Part shown: piece by piece, positions 38,101-50,300 of the stretch | Layout: each line of letters opens with the position of its first letter | How positions within the stretch are numbered: the stretch's first letter is position 1 | Assembly: GCF_047663525.1 (NCBI RefSeq) | Contig: NC_092600.1 | Span: 8,591,501 to 8,655,500 of the forward strand | Length of the DNA stretch: 64,000 nucleotides | Direction: 5' to 3' | Origin: Anas platyrhynchos | Lineage: Eukaryota > Chordata > Aves > Anseriformes > Anatidae | Position numbers and translations under genes: made by a program | The notes under the pieces: generated by a model | Told to the model about the DNA's origin: nothing | What the model saw: the letters and a program-made list of their open reading frames with translations, nothing else | Database searches by the model: none

Positions 38101-40970
38101 GTACAGAAAGAATAAATTTAACAAGTTTTTAACAAAATCACAAGATAAAATGCTTCCTAGGAAAAACTGAGAAGGCTCTAGAATTGTATTTTTTTCAATG
38201 TTTACCAGCTCTTTACCTTCCTTTCTATATCCAGTCTGCATTTGTGAGTAGTGAAAACTGCAAGCACAAGGAGAATTTCAAGCACTTGCCAAAAGCACAG
38301 CTGATGCCAGTGTGACTTTTGGGTCTCTCTGCTGTCCTAATGATGGATATTGCTTGAAGCAGGACCAAACTGAACACATTTTTTGAAAGTGTATTAAAAT
38401 TGCCTTGGAGATGAAAATGATAAAGCAATAGCTGTTTTAAAATCTGGTTAGTCCCTTGCAGATGTGTCTAGACATAACAGCTGTGTAGTAAAGCCTTTTT
38501 CTATATCAAATAGCATCATATTAAGAAATAAAGGATTTGCGTCTAGCACTTGAAAAGAAAAATTCTGAGCTTCAGATAAAGGTGGGCTTGTAACTAGATC
38601 TGAGCAGTACGCCCACTCCCTAGTGAACAATAAATGAGTTGGGACAAACATTTAGAAGCTACTACACTGCTTCATTTTGAATTGAAGCTGGAAGAAAACA
38701 GGCAAATAATTAGAAAATATTGCCTTGTACAAAATAAAGTATCTTGTTTTTATCTGAAGGTGCATTTCTGCTTTAAAGTAATCCTAAAATTTAAGAAGTT
38801 TGAGTCAACTCAAGTTTTTTTCCCCCTTAGGCTGATAAAACTGGTCTGGTTGGTTCACTAAGAAGTAGTAGACACCTCCCTGAAAAAAATAGCTGCTTTA
38901 GATATATGATATGTAGACATATGAAAACTGAGCAAGTTCAGGTACGTTCTGCCACCAATAAACTATACAATAAACTATATGGCTTTATGGAACTGAATTT
39001 ATGCACCATCCACATGGTACTGTTGCAGCTGATAAAACAGAACTCACGGTTTATTACTCACACCGCAGCAATCCCTGACAACATTAACACATTTGTCTGT
39101 TTTAAACCTTTGATATGCTCTAAAATACCCACCCAGTTAAACTTACTTTGCTAATGCAGAACCACTCAATACTCTCAGAGGTGCAGGAAGCGGAGCCAAA
39201 GTGCCAATGCTGAGAGCCCCAGGACTCGGTGCCGATCTGGAAGCATCTCCCTGGTGCCAGGAACTGCTCTGGGGTCAGAGAAGAGCGGAGGCAGTGAGTC
39301 AGGGGCAGTGCCCGTCCTCACCTCTGCTTGCCCTGCAGCTAGCCCAGCACACTGCTGGCAGAGCTCGCAGGCAGGCGGTGAGATGAAAGCACCAAAATGA
39401 GCAATACATCTTGTGAGATTAACATATAAAATCCCTTAATGGATATGTAGGCAACACAGATAATTACAAATCCACAGAGCATGACTCAGAGTCAAGCAGA
39501 GGGCATGCTTCCAGAAACCGTGGAAAGAGAAGTCAAAGAAACCTGAATCAAGCCAAAGACCAACAGCAGCACCATTATCAGACTATTTAGGCAGCAAGCA
39601 GGGCAAATGGAGACTTCAGGGCAGAGCTTCCAGCACTAGCTGATCTTTCACAAGAATCACTTGAGCTTTATACAGCTCCTCCTGCCTTGCTGCTGTTGCA
39701 GAGGGTTGAGCAGAGGCCTTGGGCCAGGCACAGAACGAACAGTGAAGTAAAGCAGGTCTGTGAAGGAAAACAGATGAGAGCTTTTGAGCTAAAGCTCCTG
39801 CCAGAGCCAATTAGCACACAGAGGCAGGATCACACCAGCTTTGCAGGGGTGGGAGGCAGCACAGTGACCTTATCTTTCCTTGCAGTGACAACACCAGGCA
39901 GGCTGGTCGTGCAGCCAGTGTCACAGCCTTCCACACCCTACAGCAAAGGCCTTGCAGCAGCAGCAAGTGTAGTCACCCAAACTGTCCCTTCACCCACGGA
40001 TCAATGCTGTTTCCCCTGCTCCCAAGTGGGAATGAAACATGTGCACAACAGGACTTTCTCAAGACAGCACAGAAGGACCCTGAAAGCAACAGGGCAAGGC
40101 CGGAAATGTATCCCCCCCATCCACACTGTCACTAGTCTGCTCGTCTGCCCCAGACACCCTTCCCACTAACCACATACATGTCTTAAACCCCCCTTTTTTG
40201 AGCAGGAAGACCCCACTGTGCTTTTCAGTTCTCATATTTCCACCACCAACACAGCAGTGACAGAGCCATGTGAAGGCAGGGAAGCTGAGGTGCCTTTCAC
40301 TTCATTCTACACAGTACCAGCACCAAGGACTATCTATCTGCTAAGAGCTGAGGGTTTAAGGCTCATCTCTAGTTGCACCTTGTCACGCCTTCTGTCCCAA
40401 CAGCATCGATCTGCTCTCAAGCAGAGGCAAGGTTTGGCTGGTGAAAGCTGAACGAGCTGCCTACAAGCACACAGGTTGGCTCAGATAGCCTTCACCACCC
40501 CACAGGAGACAGCTTCCTGAATTTAGCTTTATGCAAGAAGAATCAAGATTCCCCTATCTGGTAAACAGAAACATTTCAGCAGCATGAAGGTATGTGCAGG
40601 TATGCCAGTTCTTTCTCTCACCAGGTTTAGCCAATTTACAGCTTTTCCACCCCAAGGGAGGTCCTGTACACCCACATCAGCAGGTCTCCCCACCATGGGG
40701 TGTCTTTATCAGCTCCTTGCAGTCTCCTTTATTCCTGCCCTATGCTGAACTCCACTTTCCAGAAAGGAAATTCATTATTTTTTCCTCCATAATATATTTT
40801 CCCACTAAATCACTGTAAAGATCAAACTCTGAAGCAGAACATGGACTGCATATTGCAGGACACTCACTACTACTCTTTGCTGTGGAGGGTCCCTGCTACT
40901 TGCCAGGGGTGCCAGTGGGGAAACAAGCACATGCACCTGCTAAAGCCTGTTTTCATTTGTATTTCACCCA

Positions 40971-40989
40971 GAAAAAAAAAAAAAAAAAA
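40971..40989 (+). repeat. A19 homopolymer
   Basis: A run of A lies in the GC-richer part of the intergenic region. It may be the tail of a decayed insertion, but no element is recognisable immediately upstream. Confidence 0.6.
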
Positions 40990-43779
40990 GCCCTAGAAGA
41001 GGGTACAGCACCCCTTATGCCAAAGACACGAAGCCCACCAAAGCAAAGGCCAGCAGGAGGGCTGAAAACAGAGCGTGGGTTTTAGTCCATTGCAAAACAA
41101 CGCTGTGAGCTCTCACACAACTTTAGGAAACCTTTGGGTTTCCTCAACCTTTAGCCTCACCTGCCCAGCCCAATGCCCCTGCCCGAGCCCGCAGCAGCAG
41201 CCCGGTGCCGCAGTCTGCGGCAGCACCCGGTGCCCATTGCTGGTACTGCAGCCTCCCTCTGCTGACACCAGGAGCAGCAGCAGCATCTCTCCAGGCCTTG
41301 GAGAGATGCCACCAAGCCCTGGGTGATGCTACAGGGCTGGCAGGACCCTGTAGCACCAGCAAAGAGCAGGGCACCATCAGCAGCAGGGTGCTGGGATCCT
41401 GCCGGTGCAGAGAACACCAGCACTGCACGATGCCAGGGCTGCTCCCATACACAGGTATGAAGTGGTGGTCTCATTTGGCACAGAGAGAAAGAGCTTCAGA
41501 GCCCAAACCTCAGATGGATTTAGTGAAAAGTGGAGCAGGTGTCACACCTAGGGTCCCACTGCTTATGGTAAATCTCATCACCTGCAACCAGCAACAGCAG
41601 AACCGATATATATTCCCCCCACATCAAAGCTTCAAATTCCTGCTAATTTCAGCTTCATCTGACTTTTTTTCCTCCAATGCCTGCAGTAGAGGTGAGCGAT
41701 GCCCTGGGGGAGCAGGCTGAAGACAGCAGGCTGAACCATCTCAGGCCAAGCAAGTCATTGATTATCACCATATTATTTTAACATCAAGGAGACCTTCTGA
41801 GACCACATTCTGTCCCTGAGCTCTTTGACAAGAGGCAACAAACTCTGCAGGGGCCCAGGAAACCCAGTCAGAGCACCCTATTCCAACAGCAGCCTCCAAA
41901 GAGGGGCCAAAGGACCGCCAGAAGGGAGAGCCAAGGCAGGCAGCAGTCTGCCAGGACAGCTCAGTGCCATGCCTCCCTGCACCAAGCTGCATAATTCACC
42001 AAGAACAACTGTAGTGCTCAGCAAAATAGGAACCCATCCTGAAAAGAGCAGCTGCCTGGTGCAGTAAAACAAAGCCCTGAGTCTCTGCGGCTGAATAAAT
42101 CTGCTGCAGTTCTCGCACAGCTCGGCTGTCGGCCCCTCCCGTTTTAAGCAAGCTCCTACCTGGGGTCCGGCCACCCCCCTGCCCAGCATGAGGACCCCAG
42201 GAAGATGCAGGGGGGACACCGGTGCGCCCAGCAGCCACGAGAGGGAGCCCGGTAGCCGGGAACGAGCCGGGCTCCACCGGCTGCAGCCTCTTGGTGGGGA
42301 TGCCCTGGGCAGAGCAGTCCCCGCGTGGGGCTGGGAAGCGGCTCCGGAAGCTTTTTGAAGTCCCTTTCAGCTCTTTCTTAATAGGACAGCATCATTTCGA
42401 GCACCTGCTTGCTGGATGTGGCTGTGGATAAGAATTCCAGTATGGCTAGATGACAAAAATCCCCGTGTTTGCAGGGCAGGGCCTGGGCAGCAGAGCAGCC
42501 GATGCTTTTATCACAGGTGACTCCACAGAAGCCACCCTCCCAGAGAAAAGCACAAAGGGATTTTTATTTTTTTTTGGTGAAGAAAGTCAGAGCCGCTTCA
42601 GCCAGCCCTTGCCACAATACCAGCATCTCTGTTCACTCCCAATTAATTGAGCAATTTCGGCTCAGAAGGGGAAGCACCCCATGACGCAGCACCACCACGT
42701 TTCTCACCTCCGTGGGAAAGCCTCGCCGCCTGAGCTGGGAACAAAGCCCTGCCACTAACACTGCTCCTTGGCTTTGGCCTTAGGTCAGTCAGAAGCTCAG
42801 CTTTGAACTTATCTTTCAGATCTGGGCTGGGGCTCTGCCAGAGCCCTGCTCCATCCAGTACCCCCCAGAAATGATCCTGTTGAAGGTTTGGCCCCTTGCT
42901 GCCCCATGGGTGCTGAGAACCTTAAAGCTAAAGAGTTACCTGTAAGCATCTTATCACTGGAGCTTTAAAACAAGCAGCTTTTTGTGTGTGACACCTGCCT
43001 TTCTATGGAAATATATCTTATGCATCCCCCTGGTCTCCCTTTATGTGTTGTGGTAACCCACATGCATCATTAGGAGACTGCTCCAGCACTTTCAGAGCAA
43101 ATTTGTAAGACACCAACACCAGCCACCATTACCACAGCTACTCCTATGAGAAACTCCTAAACCACACTACTTATTTTGGAAAAGGGGGAAAACACAAAAA
43201 TTACCTATCCATCTCACCACCACCACCCCCAAAGCAAGACACTCACCTTCTCCTTGCTCTGCAATCAGCAAAAAAAAAAGCCTATCTGTTTCCTCTGGGC
43301 CCCTATTTAACTCCCTCAGTGGTGCTGGGGTGGAGGGCACTGATGGCTGATCCACAGCACCTGGGAGCCATGAAGTAGGCTCAGCTGCTCTCTGATCCCC
43401 AAAGGACCCAACACACGCTGACCCCTTCATGCTGCTCCTTGCATCTGTCACCACCTACGTGTTTTCAGTCCCCTACAGTACAGTTCTCCCCCCATCTCCT
43501 GAGCAATTATTTCTCCTGGCCCCATAACTCAGCCTTCCCTCCAGTTTGCCCTCACCTGACACAAGACAGATGATGAAAAATGGGAGTAAGCTCAGTGGAG
43601 AACCACCGATACTACTGGAGGCTTGGAGCCCCTGTGAGAGGAGGCTGAGGGTGGTGGGCTGGGTGGTGAGAAGAACATTTTGGAGGTGGTATGGCCCATA
43701 CCCATCCCTGCGAGGGGTTCACCGAGCACACAGAGCCAGGCTTCTCAGCGGTGCAGGGCTGGGGGACAAGAGGCAGTTG

Positions 43780-44010
43780 AAAAGAAAGAAGCTCAGAATG
43801 GAGACATGACAAGGAAAAATTTCCTCACTGTGATGACAACCAAACCCTGGGACCAAGCCCAGGGAGATCTTGTGTTCTCCACCCTTGGAGGGTTTCAAGG
43901 TTAGACAGGATAAAGCCCAGAACAACCTGCTCTAACCTCAGAACTGACCCTGCCGTAACAGGAGGCTGGATTAGAGACTTCCCAAAGTCCCTTCTGACCT
44001 ATCTTGATCC
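43780..44010 (+). mobile_element. CR1 LINE 3' end (5'-truncated)
   Basis: The sequence resembles the typical avian CR1 tail in order: 'aggaaaaatttcctcactgtga', then an equivalent of 'ggagggtttcaagg', 'aacaacctgctcta', and 'ggattagagacttcccaaagtccctt'. The matching order of four blocks over more than 200 bp makes this secure. The 5' boundary is uncertain, and I do not see a clean copy of the terminal octamer repeats. Chance open frames across it have no coding meaning. Confidence 0.75.
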
Positions 44011-47000
44011 GGACTGCCTCCTCATGGGGAGAAGAGGGTGAACTGGAAGGACAACTGAGTCCAGAGCTCCCTCCCCAGCCTGGCCCTGGAAACCCTGCAG
44101 CCAGCACCGTCACCCTCAAATTGACCGTGGCAGCTCAAAAAGCCTCATCAAACGCTGTGAATGTCAAAGAAAGAAGTAGGACAAAGGATTTGACTGAGTT
44201 ATGACGGGGCCACGTGCCCGTGCTGGGGAGGAGGAGGGAGCGGTGGAGCACACCAGTTAAATGGGCCAAGAGCCCGGGCACACCAAATATCAGCCGCACC
44301 ACTAGCAGAGCGGAGCTGCGAGATGGAAATGCATCCTTCTCCTCTATCGGGGGCAGCCCGATCACAGCAGGGTGCTCAGCTGCCAGCAGTATCTCTCGTT
44401 CAGCTAGAGCAACCATGCAAGGATGTAATTCTTCCTTATTTTAACTGCAGAGGGGGCTGGGTCTGGTGCAGGGAGCATGGGGCTCCCCTATGAGCAGCAG
44501 GGCTTGGCAGCCACCGAGGTGCTGGGGCAGTTCCCACCCCAGCCTCGGCCCCGTGCCCGAGGACCTCCCTCCCCAGGGAGAGGAAAAGCTGCAGAGATGC
44601 AGAGATGCTCGTGTTATCTAATAGGGGAGAGATCTCAAGTGTTTCATGACTCACTCATCTTTCAAAGCTGTCAAATAAAACCAAGAAAAAAAAATACACA
44701 AAACAAACAAAAAATAATAATCTCACATCTTAAAATGTGGAGGAAGGAAATCAAAGGAAAAATACTGGCTGAACATTTGGTTTCTGGTTGGGTACGTGTC
44801 TGGGACCGGGGCTGGACACAGCAGTGAGCTCTGCCCGAACAGCTGCAGCCACAGCTGCAGCCCTGCTCTGTCCCCAGCACCCATCATCCTGCGGAGAAAG
44901 CAAGTGCCATGCTCCAAAACGGAGAGCAAACAGGGCAGGGACCCTTCGCTCGATGTAGTGCTGCCTCTCCTGGCCTCTCCGTGGGGAGGACACCTCCATC
45001 AGCCTGGTGTGGAGGCCGGGGCTGTGTCCCCATGGGGCCCGTGGCACCTGCCTGCCCACCCCACTGCTGCCTGCTCCCTCTTCTCCCGCTGACAGCTGCT
45101 GAACCCATCACGCCCTGAGCAGCACGGTGTTTTCCTGCATGGACAGGAGCACAGCGCCTGCTCACCATGCTGTCCTGAAAGGGACAGGCCTTGGGAAAGT
45201 CCTAAAGGCAGGACAAGCACCCAAGGAATATTTAAAGACCTCCAGGATGGAGGGTTAAATGCAGCCCCCAGGAAATCTCCTCTAGCCAGGTCGGAGGGGT
45301 GTCTCACAGCCCCTCTCTTTAGCAAATTACAGCAAAGCAACCTTTGGCACCCTGGGACTGAGGGCTGGGAACAGCTGTCAGGGCTCTCACGTCACGCACC
45401 CCTTGACAAAGGCATGCACGCTGCAAGCACCCTCCCCTCCCTTGGCAAGTCGTGCCAAAACCGCATGGCCGGGGCCGTCAGGAGGAACTTCCCGGTATCG
45501 CTTTGCCTTTATGCTTCCAGGTGCAATTGTGTTCTGTGATTACAGTTACGAGTAGCTGGGTGATTACCAAGATCTGCTCTGTACGGACGTAGTGTCACCT
45601 GGGTTTGCACAACGCTGTGAATCCCCAAGAACTGAGTCTTCACCCCAATCTTGTCCTCTGCAGCCAGCAGGTGCCTTTGTGATAGACCAAAGGACAGCGA
45701 GCTGTGCCTGCTCCTGCCCCAGGCACTTGTAGACCCATATCAGCATGGGCAAATAGTTTCATGACTTCTTGGACCCCTTTTCCACCCTGCCAGCAGAGGT
45801 GGTGCAGATGGTGGTTGAGTCTGTAGGGGTGCAGAGGTGTTTCTATTCACTATTTGCACTGACAGCAAAATACAGGATGATTATCGAACAGAGAAGTCTC
45901 ACAGCTTCTGTTCTCTTGTGCTCTGTCCTTGTTGTTCCAACCTGCAGATTAAAAAGGATTAGGTACGGGGAGATGCTGTGAAGGTTTTGGAGTCACTGAG
46001 AGCCACCTCAGGCATAGAGATGTCCCATATCCTCTCTTATTAAAACATCTTTTTTTTTCTTAAAAACAGTATTTTTGCTCCTGTGACCTGACTACGGTGC
46101 TGCTCCAGAGCCCCAATATAGACCACAGGATAGCTCAGGCAGGATAGGACATGGTCATCCAGCTCCAGGCAGGGAGAAGGACGAGGAAGGTCCTTCCAGT
46201 CCCCCAGCCGTGTCCTTGGTGACCACCCATCCTTGTGCAGGAGGCGCTTCTCCCTCCCCTCAGCCCTTCCCATGCTCTGGACGCCTTGCTGTTGAGTTAC
46301 TAAAGCAACACTTTGGAGCCAAACAAGGGCTTTCTCCCCGGCTATAGAGCGCTATGCCCCAGCTCAGTTCAAAGCCTGCGCTGTGGCACAAGAGGCAAAC
46401 ACTCCAGCTCTGCCCAAACACCATCCAGAGGCTGAGATGCTCAGCGCCCAGCTGCTTGCAAAATATGTTGACCCCTGAGGCTCATGATAAAATCTAAAGC
46501 TCCCTTTGAAGGGTAAGTGTTTAACATTAAGAAAGTAGTGTCCGATTGATCTGCTGCCAATGTTTTAACAAGGGGATGCCACAGGTATTTCCCTGTGTGG
46601 ATTTTACACAGTGAATGGGAAGAGACTATAGAATTAATTTTCTCACGTTTGCACAAAGAAGGGTTTTCCAACCAGCATCAAGAAGAGAGAGTGCAGCGGT
46701 GTGAAAAGTAAAGAAAGGAGTAAAGTTTGTGTGCCTTCCCCTCCATAAATAAGTACAAATTCTTGTCCCTGAAAAACCAAGGGGTATGTGTGATTCAGGG
46801 GGAGTTTATCCTGGAGGTGGTGAGAGAAAACCCACAGCTTTTCTCCTCCAGGGAATTTTCTTTTTAATTATTGACACTTACACAATCCATGCTCTTCTAA
46901 ATATAATTTTATTACCATGAGAAGCTACTTGGAACAGGAAGCTAATGCTGGTGGGTTCACAGTTTTTAACTCAAAGTCCCCTCTCAGGACAAAGAAGAAG

Positions 47001-47280
47001 GAGAAGAAGGACACCCATGGATGCTGACGAAGAGCAAAGGTTCATGATGCCACCCCCAGTGCCCAGCAGGCACATGTGTGTGTGTCAGGGGGACAGGACT
47101 GAGGAGCTACGGCAGTGAGGGGAGGAGGGCACGGCCGTGGGAATCGCTGCTCCCGCCTGCGTGATGCAACAGCTCAGCGCAGCAAAGCCGCACGGTAAGT
47201 GCTGGCACGGCTGCATGGAAGCACTTTCCTAGGTGCTATGGAAAAAAAAGATCCAGCCAAATAATTCTGCTGAGTTTTGT

Positions 47281-47286
47281 TTTATT
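47281..47286 (-). terminator. Poly(A) signal of the SPINK6-like gene
   Basis: TTTATT on the plus strand is AATAAA on the minus strand, about 100 nt after the stop codon at 47,388. It sets a short 3' untranslated region. Confidence 0.75.
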
Positions 47287-47387
47287 GAGCAGAGACGGAG
47301 GAGACAAGGACAAGCTGCTGCCATGCCCAGGCACTGTGACCGCCGCTGAAGGGGGATCAACATTTGGTGCTCAGAGATGGTGAGGAC

Positions 47388-50300
47388 TCAGCATTTTCCC
47401 ATGTGCTTCAACCTTATTTTCCCTCCACTCCTCCTGTAAAAGGAGCAAGACAGACTCAGAGAAAGCAGCATATGACAGACAGCACGAGCACAGCAGCATG
47501 GGACAGGGAGCTCATCCACCCGAACAGGACCATTTGCCTGGTTCATGCTAGAGTACCCCAGGGCCTCACAGGGAGCATCAAGCCATCTTTTCCTCTCCCT
47601 GCTCCTCTCTAATTTCCCCTAGGATAAGGCAGCCTCCAGAGTGCACCAAATGTTAAGGACTGATAAGGAGAAACTGATGTTTTGCAAGTCCATTCAGTCC
47701 AGAGGTGCTGACTCCTATTACATCTCCTTTAAAAGGAGACAGAGCACAGGAAACAGAGGCTCTCCAGTTCTTCCTCGGAGATTTTGTGCCTTGTTCCACA
47801 AAGTCCATTCAAACTTTCAACTCATAATGTCGCACATCTCACCCCCTGCGTTCCTCCAGACTCTTTTCTGCATCCAGAGGTGTGGACAGGGAGTTTCAGC
47901 CTCTGGTACACAGAGGAAGATGTGCAGCGATTTAGTCCATGCAGGAGGTATAGGCAGGTGCAATTACCTCCCAGACCCTGTGCTGTTTCTCTGCATTGTA
48001 ATCAACATCATACAAAGCCTAGAAATGATCTAAAATTAACTTGCATTCATGCAGCTCTGTTCCAAGGAGGAAATATTCCTCCTGTTGAGGGCCAGGGGCT
48101 GGTCTGTACAAGAAGAGCAGCCTGGATGCGGGGCCACCCTCCATGGAGACCAGCATTACAGACATGGGAATCAAGACAGCTCTACCTGTCATTTTGACTC
48201 CCTCTGCTTTCACTTACAGAACTGCTTTGCAGAAGGCACACTTGTTCCCGTACGTTACGCCATCCGTGCCACAGTGAGGGTTGGACTCCCTCGTGCAGTA
48301 CACGCTCCTGTTTACAAACTCTTTACAGATCTGCAAAAGGAATAATAACAATAACCAAAAAAATCTTTTCAGGTCTCCCATACTTTCTCTTTTGCTTTCC
48401 AAATAGGAAACAAGATCACTAATGTAATTCTCTTCCCGCCCAGAGGACTAACACAGCAGTAATGACATGGCCCAATTACATGGAAGAAAAAGGCCTGCCA
48501 GAACTAGCAGCAGCACTCTTTCAGGGGAATTTTTTGCCCTGTCGTTGAGGAGGGAAACTGTAGCCAGCTGGGAGAAACCTTAATGTCCCGAAGACACAAG
48601 TGGATTAGCCTAGGCATGTCGGAGAAGAGTCAGCATTGATGCTCTTTCAGGCAGTTGGCCCCAAGTCAGCTCACAGCAAAGTGGCATCACGCGCCTTGTG
48701 CAACCACACGCGGCTTTGTGCTCACAGAGCTCCCTGCCTCCCCGGCGGAGAGAGAGGAAAACCATAAGCTGTAGGTCTCCTTTAGATGGGCCTGGTTTGT
48801 GGGAATAACCAGCTCTGAATATCCCATTTGTTACACGAGGGGATTGGACAGAGGAGCAAAGTGGAGAGAAGCAGTGCTGCAAACAAACCCAGCCCCATGC
48901 ATGCACTCTGGACTGAATCACGGGAAGCATTTGCTGAACCAGCTGTCCATTTCCCTGGGCTATTTGCTAGTGTGGCCACACATAACACCCCCTGTACCAT
49001 GGGGAATTTCCCGAGGCATTGGAGCATCTTGGAAGGACCAACCTACTCCCAGCTAACAGCAAAACCAGTTTACCATGCACCAAGATCTGTTACAAAACCA
49101 TTCTTCTATAATCAGGAAAAAAATGCAGATTCAACAAGCAAAGAGCTGCACTAACCTCTTCAATGTCTTGAGCTGCTACATCTGGAATTTAAACAGAAAT
49201 AAATAAATAAACAATCAGCGATGTTATACATATCAGCATTATTTTCTGAGAGAAGCTGAACCAAAGTCAGAAATCCTTTTGCAAAGCTCAGTGCAACGTA
49301 CGCCAGGTTTTCCCTGCTCTGCCATCCTGTGCGGTGGAGGAGGGGGTAGGAAATACATTATCTGAATTGCTTTTCGGTATTTTGCTTTTTGAAAAAATGT
49401 TACTAAAATACCATGTAATCAGTCATTCAGCTGCTAACTGCACCGCAGACACATAAACCCATCTCCCTGGCAGGCAGCCACTGCCGGGGAAGCAGGCTGC
49501 CGTATCGGATTTGAACCACTCTCGGCAGAGATTTTCAAGCTGTATTGACTTGTAAGGCTTTTAGGCTCCTGCACCTCTGAATAACAAAACTGGCTGGTAC
49601 TGTTAATAAAACCCCACTGTGGAGGTGACAAAGGAGACCCTGCAGTCAGTTTTACAGCCATCTGCAGTACGACACGGCCCCGAGACGTTCCTGGAACAAC
49701 TTCATCCCGAGTGAGACACAGAGATGTCACGGCGTGATCCAGAGCAGAACAGGCAGTGCCAGTCAGTGAGAGAGAAGAAACACCCGCTGCAAGCGCAGGC
49801 TCTGGTCTTGAGGCTCATCAGCCCATCCTCTTTGCACTTCTTCGCTGCAGAGACCGCAGCCAGGCGCGGAGCTCGAGTCACAGCCACGGGACGGGTGAGC
49901 CTGTGGTGTCTGTGCCAGGGAGCCTGGGGAAGGTCGCATGCAGATGTGCAGGAGCTGGGGCATGACACTGAGGGACGAACAGCCAGCACCAAGCTGGGCA
50001 GCTGGGGTTTTGGCCTGGGGGCACTTCAGCAGCTTGCTCAGCACCAGGAGAGAGGGTGGGAGGCCCCTGTGCTACGCCACGCAGGCTGCAAATCCCACCC
50101 ACAGCCAAACCAGTACTTGTCAGCCCACCTGAATTCCTCTGCTAACTGTCGTGCCTCTCGGTGTTTTATCCCTGCCACCGGTGCATCTGTCACATTTGGG
50201 TTAGGCTAGGCTGCTTTGGGAAGCCACCGTTATGGCTATCTGCATATTATTTACAAAATAGCTCATTAGATAGTTTTTATAAATATTACATGCAGCTACA

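Larger units (their letters stand above)
33700..47260. other. Intergenic region between UBLCP1 and the Kazal-inhibitor pair
   Basis: Some 13.5 kb separate the 3' ends of UBLCP1 (plus strand) and the SPINK6-like gene (minus strand), which are convergent. The left half is AT-rich. The right half, from about 39.1 kb, is GC-richer, with long chance open frames on both strands (up to about 170 codons) that show no codon structure or family similarity. The region contains an old CR1/L3-like fragment and a CR1 3' end. I looked for IL12B, the mammalian neighbour, and did not recognise its exons. Confidence 0.6.

Noticed and set aside
39687-40169. Plus-strand open frame of 160 codons
   Set aside because: No recognisable domain, no splice or promoter support; the residue mix looks random. 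An unannotated lncRNA exon cannot be excluded.
41205-41720. Plus-strand open frame of 171 codons with CAG-rich stretches
   Set aside because: Overlapped by minus-strand frames of over 100 codons in GC-rich DNA; no family similarity.
47641-48197. Two overlapping plus-strand frames of about 130 codons
   Set aside because: They lie in the last intron of the SPINK6-like gene, antisense to it, without similarity.
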